The notes under the pieces are model-generated. The model was given only the letters and a program-made list of their open reading frames with translations, did no database searches and had not been told where the DNA came from. The translations under genes and the position numbers were made by a program. A DNA stretch of 64,000 bases from Rhizobium sp. SL86 (GTDB lineage: Bacteria > Pseudomonadota > Alphaproteobacteria > Rhizobiales > Rhizobiaceae). Positions within the stretch are counted from its first letter, which is position 1. Each line of letters begins with the position of its first letter. The stretch covers positions 930,001-994,000 of the forward strand of contig NZ_JAPPRJ010000009.1 in the NCBI RefSeq assembly GCF_026672545.1, read 5' to 3'. Positions 43,655 to 51,712 of the stretch are shown one piece after another.

Positions 43655-45589
43655 ATGTCGATCAGCCAGCGGCTGATGACGCTGGGGATTACCGCCTTCG
43701 CAGGCGTGGGCGTCATCGTCGGGCTCGGCTGGTACCAGCAGACGAAGGTTGACAGCGCGCTTCACCAGGTCAGCCAGATCGCCGGCCTGCTCGAGACGAT
43801 CAATTCGCTGAAGGCGACCAACCTGGAACTGACGCTGACGGCCATGGACACGATCGTCGACAAGGACGAGAAGGCCGTTCAGCCGGAGCGCATCAAGACA
43901 TTTCAGGACAGCAGCAGCTATCTGAAGCAGGAGATGACCTCGGTCGCGGCGCTGGCCAAGATCATCGGCCGCCCGGATCTCACGGAAGGTCTGCCGCGCG
44001 ACATCGAACTCGTCTCCAAGCTCATTCAGACCGATCTCAGAACCCTGGTGGAAACCGGCGCGCCGGACGAACAGTTCGACGCGATCGACGATGCCATTGA
44101 CGGCACGAGCGAGAAGATCGGCAATCGGCTGGACGAGTTGGCGACGCTTGCGACGGCACATAGCGAAGCAATGATCCAGACGACACAGGATCGGATCACC
44201 CAGTCCCTGTCGATGCAGCTGATCGCAGGCGCCGCAGCCATGCTGCTGGTCGGTCTTCTGCAATACACGCAGGGAACAGCCATCCGCCGCAGCATCAGCG
44301 GCATCAAGCACAGCCTGAGACGCATCGCCGATGGCGATTGCGACGCTCCGGTTCCGGGGGCCGAGGGCAGCGACGAGATCGCCGACATGGCCCGGGCAGC
44401 CGAGGTGCTGCGTGTATCGAGCCTCGACAAGATCCGCCTGGAACAGCAATCCGCCAGCGAACGCCAGCGTTTCGATGCGGAAGAGCGTCGGCGGATGGAG
44501 GCGGAACGCGCCGCCTCGGAAGCCGTTGGCAAGGCTACCCAGCAGCTGGCCCAGGCTCTCACGCGCCTCTCCGACGGTGACCTCAACGTCTCCCTCACCA
44601 CCCCCTTCCCGGCCGATCTGGAACCGGTCCGCGCCGATTTCAATCGCCTGACCGGCAAACTTCAGACGGTCATCCGCGAAATCAATACCAGCGCTGCTTC
44701 CATTCAGGCCAACGCCCAGCAGATGCGCTCGGGTGCCGATGATCTCGCCAAGCGCACGGAACAGCAGGCCGCTTCGCTTGAGGAAACCTCCGCGGCTCTC
44801 GAACAGATCACCCGCACCGTGCGCACGGCAACCGAACGCGCCGAGACGGCACGCAAGCGCGTCAGCAATGCCAAGGATTTTGCCGAAACCTCCTCTGCCG
44901 TGGTCACCGATGCGATGTCCGCGATGCAGCGTATCGAGGAAGCAACCGGCGAGATCGGCAAGATCATCAATGTCATCGACGAGATCGCCTTCCAGACCAA
45001 CCTTCTGGCGCTGAATGCCGGTGTCGAGGCCGCCCGTGCCGGTGATGCCGGCAAGGGTTTTGCCGTCGTGGCCCAGGAAGTGCGCGAGCTTGCCGGACGC
45101 GCAGCCGGCGCCGCCAAGGACATCAAGGCGCTTGTCACCCGGTCCAGTGCCGAGGTTCAGACCGGCGTCGACCTCGTCAAGGCAACCGGCGACGCGCTGA
45201 CCCGCATCGGCGACGACGTTTTGAAGATCAACGACGATGTCAGCATGATCGCCACCTCGGCGCGTGAACAGTCGACCGGCCTCAACGAGATCAACACGGC
45301 CATCGGCCAGATGGACCAGACGACACAGCAGAACGCGGCCATGGTGGAAGAGACCAATGCCGCAAGCCACACGCTGGCGAGCGATGCTGACAATCTGACC
45401 CGCCTCATGAGTCAGTTCCAGGTCGACACAACACGACCCCGCGCCGTGGAAACGGCAGACCATGCGGCCCCGTCACGCCCCTCTCCCGCCCGCAACCTGA
45501 TGAACAGGGTTGCGAGCGCCATCACCAGCAGCACCCCCGCCGCAAGGGCACTTGCGACGGCAACCAATGAAAAATGGGAAGAGTTCTAA
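43655..45589 (+). CDS. Methyl-accepting chemotaxis protein
   Basis: This 644-residue chemoreceptor has a first membrane helix near residues 10-28 (GITAFAGVGVIVGLGWY) and a periplasmic sensor of about 150 residues with helical heptads. A second helix follows near 187-210 (MQLIAGAAAMLLVGLLQYTQ), then HAMP (RSISGIKHSLRRIADGDCDA). The signalling domain contains EIAFQTNLLALNAGVEAARAG and GFAVVAQEVRELAGRAAGAA. It ends with KWEEF, a CheR/CheB docking pentapeptide. The ATG at 43655 has AGGAA five bases upstream. CheW follows by three bases. The ligand is unknown. Confidence 0.94.
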   Translation: MSISQRLMTLGITAFAGVGVIVGLGWYQQTKVDSALHQVSQIAGLLETINSLKATNLELTLTAMDTIVDKDEKAVQPERIKTFQDSSSYLKQEMTSVAALAKIIGRPDLTEGLPRDIELVSKLIQTDLRTLVETGAPDEQFDAIDDAIDGTSEKIGNRLDELATLATAHSEAMIQTTQDRITQSLSMQLIAGAAAMLLVGLLQYTQGTAIRRSISGIKHSLRRIADGDCDAPVPGAEGSDEIADMARAAEVLRVSSLDKIRLEQQSASERQRFDAEERRRMEAERAASEAVGKATQQLAQALTRLSDGDLNVSLTTPFPADLEPVRADFNRLTGKLQTVIREINTSAASIQANAQQMRSGADDLAKRTEQQAASLEETSAALEQITRTVRTATERAETARKRVSNAKDFAETSSAVVTDAMSAMQRIEEATGEIGKIINVIDEIAFQTNLLALNAGVEAARAGDAGKGFAVVAQEVRELAGRAAGAAKDIKALVTRSSAEVQTGVDLVKATGDALTRIGDDVLKINDDVSMIATSAREQSTGLNEINTAIGQMDQTTQQNAAMVEETNAASHTLASDADNLTRLMSQFQVDTTRPRAVETADHAAPSRPSPARNLMNRVASAITSSTPAARALATATNEKWEEF

Positions 45590-45591
45590 CC

Positions 45592-46056
45592 ATGAGCAAT
45601 GCAATCAAGCAGTCCGGCGCCTATCTCGAGATCGTCTCCTTCCACCTCGGTGATCAGGAATTCTGCATCGACATCATGGCCATCCGCGAAATCCGCGGCT
45701 GGGCCCCGGTGACCCCGATGCCGCACACACCGCCTTACGTGCTCGGCCTCATCAACCTGCGCGGTGCGGTGATCCCGGTCATCGACATGGCCTGCCGTCT
45801 CGGCATGAAAATGACCGAGCCGTCGGAACGCGCCGCCATCATCGTCACCGACATCGCCGGCAAGCTGGTCGGCCTTTTGGTCGAGCAGGTGTCGGACATG
45901 ATGACGATCAAGTCGGAAGACCTGCAGCCGGCACCGGAAATCATTCCGGAAGCCCAGCGTGCCTTCTGCCGCGGCATCGTGGCGCTGGAAAAGACGATGG
46001 TCTGCTTCCTGAACCTCGACACGGTCATCGCCGACGAGCTCGCTCAGGCCGCCTGA
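45592..46056 (+). CDS. cheW: CheW chemotaxis coupling protein
   Basis: This 154-residue scaffold couples chemoreceptors to CheA. The CheW fold is seen in EIVSFHLGDQEFCIDIMAIR, EIRGWAPVTPMPHTPPYVLG, LINLRGAVIPVIDMACRLGM and IAGKLVGLLVEQVSDMM. It starts two bases after the receptor gene's stop. A terminator follows. The main che operon must lie elsewhere, so this pair looks like an auxiliary receptor module. Confidence 0.95.
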   Translation: MSNAIKQSGAYLEIVSFHLGDQEFCIDIMAIREIRGWAPVTPMPHTPPYVLGLINLRGAVIPVIDMACRLGMKMTEPSERAAIIVTDIAGKLVGLLVEQVSDMMTIKSEDLQPAPEIIPEAQRAFCRGIVALEKTMVCFLNLDTVIADELAQAA

Positions 46057-46087
46057 CCGGCCGAAACATTGCTGCTGGATGGTCCGG

Positions 46088-46112
46088 CCCCGGTCTTTGC
46101 GACCGGGGTTTT
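46088..46112 (+). terminator. Intrinsic terminator after cheW
   Basis: CCCCGGTC and GACCGGGG form an eight-pair stem with loop TTTGC, followed by TTTT. It ends the receptor-cheW transcript in front of the converging CreA gene. Confidence 0.8.
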
Positions 46113-46126
46113 GGGCGTTTCTCGGT

Positions 46127-46621
46127 TTATTTCGGCTCGCCGTTCTTCCACGTGACGGACTGGTTGAAGAGCGGCACCGTGGAAATCGCCATCTTCGCCG
46201 ACCCGTCGACGATCTGGCGCGAATGGACGAGATAGATCAAGGTGTTGTTCGCCTTGTCGTAGATCCGGTTGACGACCAGTTGCTTCCAGATCAGCGACAT
46301 GCCCTGCTTGAAGACTTCCTCGCCTTCCTTCGACAGGTCGATGTCGCCGATCTCGATCGGCCCGGTCTGGCGGCAGGCAATCGAATTGTTCGACGGATCC
46401 TCGAACCAGTTGCCGTTCTTCAGGCGATCCAGCATGCCGCGGTCGAAATAGGTGACGTGGCAGGTCACCCCCTTGATCTTCGGATCGTTGACGGCATCAA
46501 CGACGATATCGTTGCCCATCCAGTCGACCCCAACCTTGCCGACCTCCTCGGCGCGGACGGCGGCGGTGCCGAGACCGGTCAGAAGAGCGGCGGCAGCAAG
46601 AAACAGCGGGAAGCGGCGCAT
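46127..46621 (-). CDS. creA: CreA-family periplasmic protein
   Basis: This 164-residue secreted protein has a signal peptide (MRRFPLFLAAAALLTGLGTA, cleavage near AVRAEE) and the CreA signature: VGVDWMGNDIVVDAV, DPKIKGVTCHVTYFDRG, EDPSNNSIACRQTG and LIYLVHSRQIVDGSAKMAIS. The two conserved cysteines could form a disulfide. The ATG at 46621 has GGAG seven bases upstream; two earlier in-frame starts have none. The function of CreA is unknown despite the name's association with the creABCD operon in enterics, which is not present here. Confidence 0.9.
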   Translation of the reverse strand: MRRFPLFLAAAALLTGLGTAAVRAEEVGKVGVDWMGNDIVVDAVNDPKIKGVTCHVTYFDRGMLDRLKNGNWFEDPSNNSIACRQTGPIEIGDIDLSKEGEEVFKQGMSLIWKQLVVNRIYDKANNTLIYLVHSRQIVDGSAKMAISTVPLFNQSVTWKNGEPK

Positions 46622-46709
46622 GGGATACTCCATCAACGGATCGTGATCCCGAGATAAGATCGCCGCACGCATTTACAATACGCCCGGCGTTGCAAAGCCC
46701 GCGAGCGCG

Positions 46710-47300
46710 TCAGCGCTTCCTGAGCGTGCAGGGCGTATAACCGCCGGCAAACAACCGGCCCGCCGTCATGCCGATCCGCTCAGCGATTTCGTGTGGTTTC
46801 GCAGCACCGACGGCCCGTGCCATCGCCAGCGTCGCTTCGGCGCAGACCAACGCATCCTCGCCCGCCCGGTGATGGGCAAAGCTCAGCCCCAGATGCGCCG
46901 CCAGCACGTTCAGCCGGTGCGAGGTGAGATGCGGCCAGATGGATTTCGCCATCTTGACGCTGCAGAGATAGGAGAGCGCCGGATAGGACTGCCGGTAGAG
47001 ATCGAGCGAGGCGCGCCAGACGCTGAAATCGAAGGCGGCATTGTGGGCGATCATCGTCGCGTCGGCAAAATCGTCGAGGAACTCGTCCATCACCTCGGGA
47101 AACTCGCCGGCATCCTCCACATGTTCCGGACGGATGCCGTGAACGGCGATGTTGAACGAGGAGAAGCGCATCTCCTTCGGCCGGATGAGCCGCTCCTCCA
47201 CTCTCACCACCCGCCCGTCTTCGATCCAGGCAAGGCCGACCGAACAGGCGCTGGCGCGTTGTTCGTTGGCGGTCTCGAAATCGATGGCAATGGTCTTCAC
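46710..47300 (-). CDS. 3'-5' exonuclease of the DnaQ/RNase T superfamily
   Basis: This 196-residue DEDD exonuclease has Asp and Glu in TIAIDFETANEQRASACSVG (motif I), His/Asp in ATMIAHNAAFDFSVWRASLD (motif II), and His-x(4)-Asp in SFAHHRAGEDALVCAEATLA (motif III, DEDDh type). It is a stand-alone epsilon-like domain without polymerase, of the kind annotated as exonuclease or DNA polymerase III epsilon subunit. The start is a GTG at 47300. It lies downstream of a DUF982 gene on the same strand. Whether it acts on DNA or RNA is open. Confidence 0.9.
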   Translation of the reverse strand: MKTIAIDFETANEQRASACSVGLAWIEDGRVVRVEERLIRPKEMRFSSFNIAVHGIRPEHVEDAGEFPEVMDEFLDDFADATMIAHNAAFDFSVWRASLDLYRQSYPALSYLCSVKMAKSIWPHLTSHRLNVLAAHLGLSFAHHRAGEDALVCAEATLAMARAVGAAKPHEIAERIGMTAGRLFAGGYTPCTLRKR

Positions 47301-47340
47301 GGCATGGGTCCGGTCAATGATGTGTTGTGGGTCGCGGCTG

Positions 47341-47586
47341 TCAGGCCTTCACCTCGATGCCGGCCTCCATGGCGGCGGCGATGAAGGCAAGCCGCGCCGC
47401 CTCGGGCGATTTCTTGCCCTTCAGCACCGCCTCGAACACGATCAGCGCCTTGTCGAGTTCCGTCCCGTCTTCCAGCGGCCAGTCCTCGATCAGCACCCAG
47501 GAGGCCTCCTGCACCGTCTCGATCGTCCGGAACTGGCCAGGGCCTTCGAGAGCCAATGTAACGCCCTTGTTCCAGTCCTTGCTCAC
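47341..47586 (-). CDS. DUF982 small protein
   Basis: This 81-residue protein contains VTLALEGPGQFRTIETVQEA, SWVLIEDWPLEDGTELDKAL and FEAVLKGKKSPEAARLAFIA, the pattern of DUF982. This family is expanded almost exclusively in rhizobia. The fold is a small alpha/beta domain. No function is established. It starts with GTG and sits 40 bases upstream of the exonuclease gene, so the two may be one transcript. Confidence 0.88.
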   Translation of the reverse strand: MSKDWNKGVTLALEGPGQFRTIETVQEASWVLIEDWPLEDGTELDKALIVFEAVLKGKKSPEAARLAFIAAAMEAGIEVKA

Positions 47587-47901
47587 GCTTCGTCTCCATC
47601 GTCCAGTCTGTCAATCACGAACCCGTCTCTTAACCGCAATCGGGGCGGCGTGCGAGGGCGAAGATGGAAGATCCCATGGACGGGAGGACTTGACCCGCGG
47701 CCACTTTTCCGGCCTTCTATGAGGCATGATCAGAACGGCAACCCATATGCATCTCGTGATGACCATTCGCCCTGCAGGGCGCGTGGACGATCGGTGTGCG
47801 GGTTCTGATAACCTGATCTGATCATTCCCCGCACGCCCTGCCGATCTGGCAGGGTTTCGGTTTCATCCGCTCTGCCTCGGCCACTCCGAAGGACAGACGC
47901 C
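47587..47901. promoter_or_regulatory. 315-base intergenic region with a structured leader
   Basis: No protein gene is seen between the divergent DUF982 and GNAT genes. On the plus strand the second half folds well: GTGCGGG (47796-47802) pairs with CCCGCAC (47828-47834), and next to it CCCTGCC/GGCAGGG (47836-47854) is followed by TTTCGGTTT. This could be a terminator, an attenuator of the GNAT gene, or the end of a small RNA. A CGCCCTGCAGGGCG palindrome lies upstream near 47769. Confidence 0.45.
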
Positions 47902-48432
47902 ATGACGACCATACTCCCCATCAATCCCGACGCCCGATGGCCGGACGGCCTCACCATCCGCGCTCGCTTGGCCTCCGATGCAGCCGGCATCTGCGCCCTG
48001 CACAATCTGCCCGGTTACCGCTACGGCACGCTGCGCACGCCCTATCACAGCGCCGAGGAAATCCGCAAAGGCATCGAAAACCAGTCGGCCACGACAACGG
48101 CGCTCGTCGCGATCCTGGACGACCAGGTGGTCGGCGACATCGGCTTGACGCGTCATTCCGGGCGCCGGGCGCACAGCGGCAGTTTCGGCATGGGCGTACA
48201 CGACGCCTATCGTGGGCGGGGCATCGGCTCGGCCCTGCTCGGCGAAATCGTCGCGACTGCCGACAACTGGTACAATCTCAAACGGCTGGAAATGACCGTC
48301 TATGCCGACAACGATCCCGCCCTCGCCCTCTACAGCAAATTCGGTTTCGAGGTGGAAGGCACGCTGCGCAACTTCGCCTTCCGCGACGGGGCGTTTGTGG
48401 ATGCACTGACCATGGCGCGGTTGAAGGCGTGA
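47902..48432 (+). CDS. GNAT acetyltransferase
   Basis: This 176-residue N-acetyltransferase has LTIRARLASDAAGICALHNL at its start. The acetyl-CoA loop is FGMGVHDAYRGRGIGSALLG (Q/RxxGxG/A), and the C-terminal half holds LEMTVYADNDPALALYSKFG and FEVEGTLRNFAFRDGAFVDA. The tail YSKFGFEVEGTLRNFAFRDG resembles RimI- or PhnO-like small-molecule and protein acetylases. GAAGGA lies eight bases before the ATG. A structured leader precedes it. The substrate is unknown. Confidence 0.88.
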   Translation: MTTILPINPDARWPDGLTIRARLASDAAGICALHNLPGYRYGTLRTPYHSAEEIRKGIENQSATTTALVAILDDQVVGDIGLTRHSGRRAHSGSFGMGVHDAYRGRGIGSALLGEIVATADNWYNLKRLEMTVYADNDPALALYSKFGFEVEGTLRNFAFRDGAFVDALTMARLKA

Positions 48433-48445
48433 ACACGGGCAGTCT

Positions 48446-48487
48446 TCGCCCCTCATCCTGACCCTCTCCCCGCAAGCGGGGCGAGGG
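48446..48487. repeat. Intergenic palindromic repeat element 1
   Basis: Centred on CCCCGC-AAG-CGGGG, flanked by CTCATCCTGACCCTCT, this has the form of the short palindromic elements scattered between rhizobial genes. It starts 14 bases after the GNAT stop, so it may also stabilise or end that transcript. Confidence 0.6.
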
Positions 48488-48510
48488 AAAGCCAATGGTG
48501 CGGCCTATCA

Positions 48511-48555
48511 AATCCCCCTCTGGCCTGCCGGCCATCTCCCCCACAAGGGGGGAGA
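48511..48555. repeat. Intergenic palindromic repeat element 2
   Basis: TGGCCTGCCGGCCA is an inverted repeat, and CTCCCCC-ACAA-GGGGGGAG forms a second stem beside it. From memory, sequence of this type is dispersed through many Rhizobiales genomes. Confidence 0.6.
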
Positions 48556-48637
48556 CCGCATGTGGCACTCCCTGGCATCAATCGACCCGATTACGACCGA
48601 AGCCAGGTTTACTGAGGGACTGTATGCGCCACAGGTT

Positions 48638-48675
48638 AGCCCCTCCCCCTTGTGGGGAGGGGTTGGGGAGGGGTC
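48638..48675. repeat. Intergenic palindromic repeat element 3
   Basis: CCCCTCCCCC-TTGT-GGGGAGGGG forms a stem and continues TTGGGGAGGGG. It resembles the second stem of element 2 in inverted order. It lies 20 bases from the ligA stop, so the three elements fill the gap between two converging genes. Confidence 0.6.
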
Positions 48676-48694
48676 TCGCGCCGCACACGGTTCC

Positions 48695-50854
48695 TCACCC
48701 GCCGATCAACGCCAGCCACTCATCCTCGTCGAGCGTCTGGATGCCGAGTTCGCGGGCCTTGTCGAGTTTCGAACCGGCACCGGGACCGGCGACCAGAATA
48801 TCGGTCTTCTTCGACACAGAGCCGGAAACCTTGGCACCCAGGCTCTCCGCGCGAGCCTTCGCTTCGTCGCGGGTGAATTTTTCGAGCGAACCGGTAAACA
48901 CCACCGTCTTGCCGGCCACCGGGCTGTCGCTGGCGGCAATCTGTTCCATCGCCTGCGGGGTCACCTCCATGAGCAACCGGGAGATCACCTCGACATTGCG
49001 CGGTTCCTTGAAAAATTCGACGATGGCCCGCGCCATGATCTCGCCAATGCCCTCGATGGCATTCAACTCCTCCCAGGCCTCGCCGGAGAAGGAAGCGGCC
49101 TGCCGCATGGCACTCTCGAAGGCTTCATAGGTGCCATAAGCCCGTGCCAGAAGCTTCGCCGTCGTCTCGCCGACATGGCGGATGCCAAGCGCGAAGATAA
49201 AACGGTTCAGCGCGATCTCGCGACGATTGTCGATCGCGTCGAAGAGCTTTTTCACGCTCACCTTGCCAAAGCCCTCGATGTTTTCGAGCTTGGTGAGGAC
49301 TGACGCCTCCTGGCGCTTCTTCAGCGTAAAGATGTCGGGTGCCGTGCGGATCTGCAGAGACGGATCCTCGGCTTCAAAGAAGAAATCGATCTGTTTCGAC
49401 CCGAGCCCCTCGATGTCATAGGCGTTGCGCGAGACGAAGTGCTTCAGGTGCTCCACCGCCTGTGCCCGGCAGACGAAACCGCCGGTGCAGCGGGTGACGG
49501 AATCGAGCCGCCCGGTCTTTTCGTTGCGCTCGCGCACCGCATGGCTGCCACAGACCGGGCACTTCTTCGGGAAAGTGTAAGCCACGGCTTCCGCCGGGCG
49601 CTTCTCCAGCACCACGTCGAGCACCTGCGGGATGACATCGCCGGCACGCTGCACGATCACCGTGTCGCCGACCCGGATGTCGTGGTCGTCGGGACGGATG
49701 CGATCACCGGAATTGCCGATGCCCTTGATGTAATCCTCGTTGTGCAGCGTGGCATTTGTCACCACCACACCGCCGACGGTGATCGGCGTCAGACGGGCCA
49801 CGGGCGTGAGTGCGCCGGTGCGCCCCACCTGGATGTCGATCGCCTCCACCGTGGTAAAGGCCTGTTCGGCCGGGAACTTGTGGGCGGTCGCCCAGCGCGG
49901 CGAGCGCGAGCGGAAACCGAGCCGCTCCTGCAGCGCCAGTTCATCCACCTTGTAGACGACGCCGTCGATATCGTAGTCGAGGTCCGGGCGCTGCAGGCCG
50001 ATCTCGTGGTAATGCGCGAGGATCTCCTCCACCGAGGACAGCCGCTTCATCAGCGGATTGACCGGAAAACCCCAGCGCTGGAAGGTTTCGACCATGCCCA
50101 TCTGGGTCTCGGCCGGCATCTCGGACATTTCGCCCCAGGCATACGCGAAGAATCGCAGCTTACGGCTGGCAGTCACCTTCGGATCGAGCTGGCGGAGCGA
50201 GCCGGAAGCCGTGTTGCGCGGATTGACATAGGTCTGTTTGCCCTCGGCCTCCATCTGGGCGTTGAGCGCCAGGAAATCGCTTTTCGCCATATAGACCTCG
50301 CCGCGCACCTCGACGACGGCGGGCACGCCTGCCGGCAGCTGCTGCGGGATCTCGCGAATGGTGCGAATATTGGCGGTGACGTTTTCCCCCGTCGTCCCGT
50401 CGCCGCGCGTCGCGGCACTCACCATGCGACCGTTCTCGTAACGGATCGACATCGACAGCCCGTCGATCTTCGGTTCGGCGGTAAAGGCGATCGACCCATC
50501 CGGCAGGCGCCCGAGGAAACGATAGACGGAGCCGACGAAGTCAGCCACGTCCTCGTCGGAAAACGTGTTGTCGAGCGACAGCATCGGCCGGGAATGGGTG
50601 ATCTGCTGAAAGGCGGATGCCGGCGCCGCGCCGACGCGCTGCGAGGGGCTGTCCTCGCGCACAAGCTGCGGGAAACGCGCCTCGATGGCATCGTTGCGGC
50701 GCTTCAGCGCGTCGTAATCGGCATCGGAAATCTCCGGCTGGTCGCCCTGGTGATAGAGAAGGTCATGGCGGGCGATCTCGGCGGACAACCAGGCAAGCTC
50801 CGCCTGCGCCTCCTCGGCACTCAGCGTGTCGACGGCTTTGCGATCATCGGCCAT
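48695..50854 (-). CDS. ligA: NAD-dependent DNA ligase
   Basis: This 719-residue ligase seals nicks in replication and repair. The NAD-binding Ia domain (LSAEIARHDLLYHQ) precedes the adenylation domain with catalytic lysine in FTAEPKIDGLSMSIRYENG (KxDG) and VEVRGEVYM. An OB fold follows, then a four-cysteine zinc finger (KCPVCGSH ... TRCTGGFVCRAQ), helix-hairpin-helix repeats (IEGLGSKQIDFF, IEGFGKVSVKKL, IRHVGETTAKLL, IEGIGEIMARAI) and a C-terminal BRCT domain (VAGKTVVFTGSLEKFTRDEA). The ATG at 50854 has GGAGA ten bases upstream. It is downstream of the recN/bamD/lpxC block but separated from it by a divergent gene. Confidence 0.97.
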   Translation of the reverse strand: MADDRKAVDTLSAEEAQAELAWLSAEIARHDLLYHQGDQPEISDADYDALKRRNDAIEARFPQLVREDSPSQRVGAAPASAFQQITHSRPMLSLDNTFSDEDVADFVGSVYRFLGRLPDGSIAFTAEPKIDGLSMSIRYENGRMVSAATRGDGTTGENVTANIRTIREIPQQLPAGVPAVVEVRGEVYMAKSDFLALNAQMEAEGKQTYVNPRNTASGSLRQLDPKVTASRKLRFFAYAWGEMSEMPAETQMGMVETFQRWGFPVNPLMKRLSSVEEILAHYHEIGLQRPDLDYDIDGVVYKVDELALQERLGFRSRSPRWATAHKFPAEQAFTTVEAIDIQVGRTGALTPVARLTPITVGGVVVTNATLHNEDYIKGIGNSGDRIRPDDHDIRVGDTVIVQRAGDVIPQVLDVVLEKRPAEAVAYTFPKKCPVCGSHAVRERNEKTGRLDSVTRCTGGFVCRAQAVEHLKHFVSRNAYDIEGLGSKQIDFFFEAEDPSLQIRTAPDIFTLKKRQEASVLTKLENIEGFGKVSVKKLFDAIDNRREIALNRFIFALGIRHVGETTAKLLARAYGTYEAFESAMRQAASFSGEAWEELNAIEGIGEIMARAIVEFFKEPRNVEVISRLLMEVTPQAMEQIAASDSPVAGKTVVFTGSLEKFTRDEAKARAESLGAKVSGSVSKKTDILVAGPGAGSKLDKARELGIQTLDEDEWLALIGG

Positions 50855-51062
50855 GGTCTTCGTCTCTCCATCCGCAGGCATCACCGCGTTTTAGACGAAA
50901 CCGATCCGGTGCAAAATGGCAAAGCGTCTCGCGCGCCACTCATCCACACCGACGGGCAATGACATCAATGTGTGGCAACCGTGTCTGGACAGATCCGCAC
51001 GCGTCTCGATAGTAGTGCCTTATAATCACCTTTTATATAAGCCCTGCCTCACGGAGATTTTC

Positions 51063-51692
51063 ATGGCCCGCACCCATGCCCAGTCGGCACAAGACGCCTC
51101 CACCGCCCCCCGGCTTGGCCTTCGTGACGACGGATTGCGTTATGGCCTCGTGACACGCCTCCTGCACTGGACGATGGCGCTGCTGTTTGCCTGGCAGTTC
51201 ACCGGCATGGCGCTCAGAATGGCGCTGGGGCGCCAGCCGCTTGTCGCCTTCTTCGTCGGCACCCATGGCGCGATCGGCGCACTTCTGATGGCACTCGCCG
51301 TGCTGCGAGCCCTTTGGGGTCTCTACAATCTGAAGCACCGCCCACCGCACGAACACGGCCTCCTTGGCCTTGCCGCACGCCTCGGCCATCTGGCCCTTTA
51401 CGGCTTGATGCTGGTCGTGCCGCTGCTGGCGCTTCTGCGCGCCCATGGCTCCGGTCGTGGTCTCACCGTGTTCGGCCTGCCGATCGTGCCCGGCGCATCG
51501 GAAAAGGTCGACTGGATGGTGACGGCCGGAAACGCCGCCCACGGCCTGTTGGCCTGGTGTCTTCTGGGCCTCGTGGCGGGCCATGTCGCCATGGTGATCA
51601 TCCACCGGCATGTCTGGAAGAATGACGTGTTGCACCGCATGGCCGGTCGGCGTGTGCCAGGACACCGCATGGCGGCCGTCGCGGCGGAATAA
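51063..51692 (+). CDS. Cytochrome b561
   Basis: This 209-residue di-heme membrane protein has four helices (LHWTMALLFAWQFTGMAL, THGAIGALLMALAVLRALWG, LGHLALYGLMLVVPLLALLR, HGLLAWCLLGLVAGHVAMVI). The heme-ligand histidines are in RLLHW, GTHGAIG, LGHLALYG and HVAMVIIHRH. This is the prokaryotic cytochrome b561 family, which moves electrons between quinol and soluble acceptors and includes the superoxide oxidase CybB. GGAG lies seven bases before the ATG. It diverges from ligA and converges on recN. The electron partners are not evident. Confidence 0.9.
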   Translation: MARTHAQSAQDASTAPRLGLRDDGLRYGLVTRLLHWTMALLFAWQFTGMALRMALGRQPLVAFFVGTHGAIGALLMALAVLRALWGLYNLKHRPPHEHGLLGLAARLGHLALYGLMLVVPLLALLRAHGSGRGLTVFGLPIVPGASEKVDWMVTAGNAAHGLLAWCLLGLVAGHVAMVIIHRHVWKNDVLHRMAGRRVPGHRMAAVAAE

Positions 51693-51712
51693 CCGGATCG
51701 CTGGAGGCGGGA

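Noticed and set aside
43481..45463. 660-codon open frame on the minus strand, opposite the chemoreceptor
   Set aside because: Mirror of a conserved receptor gene; composition is that of a shadow frame.
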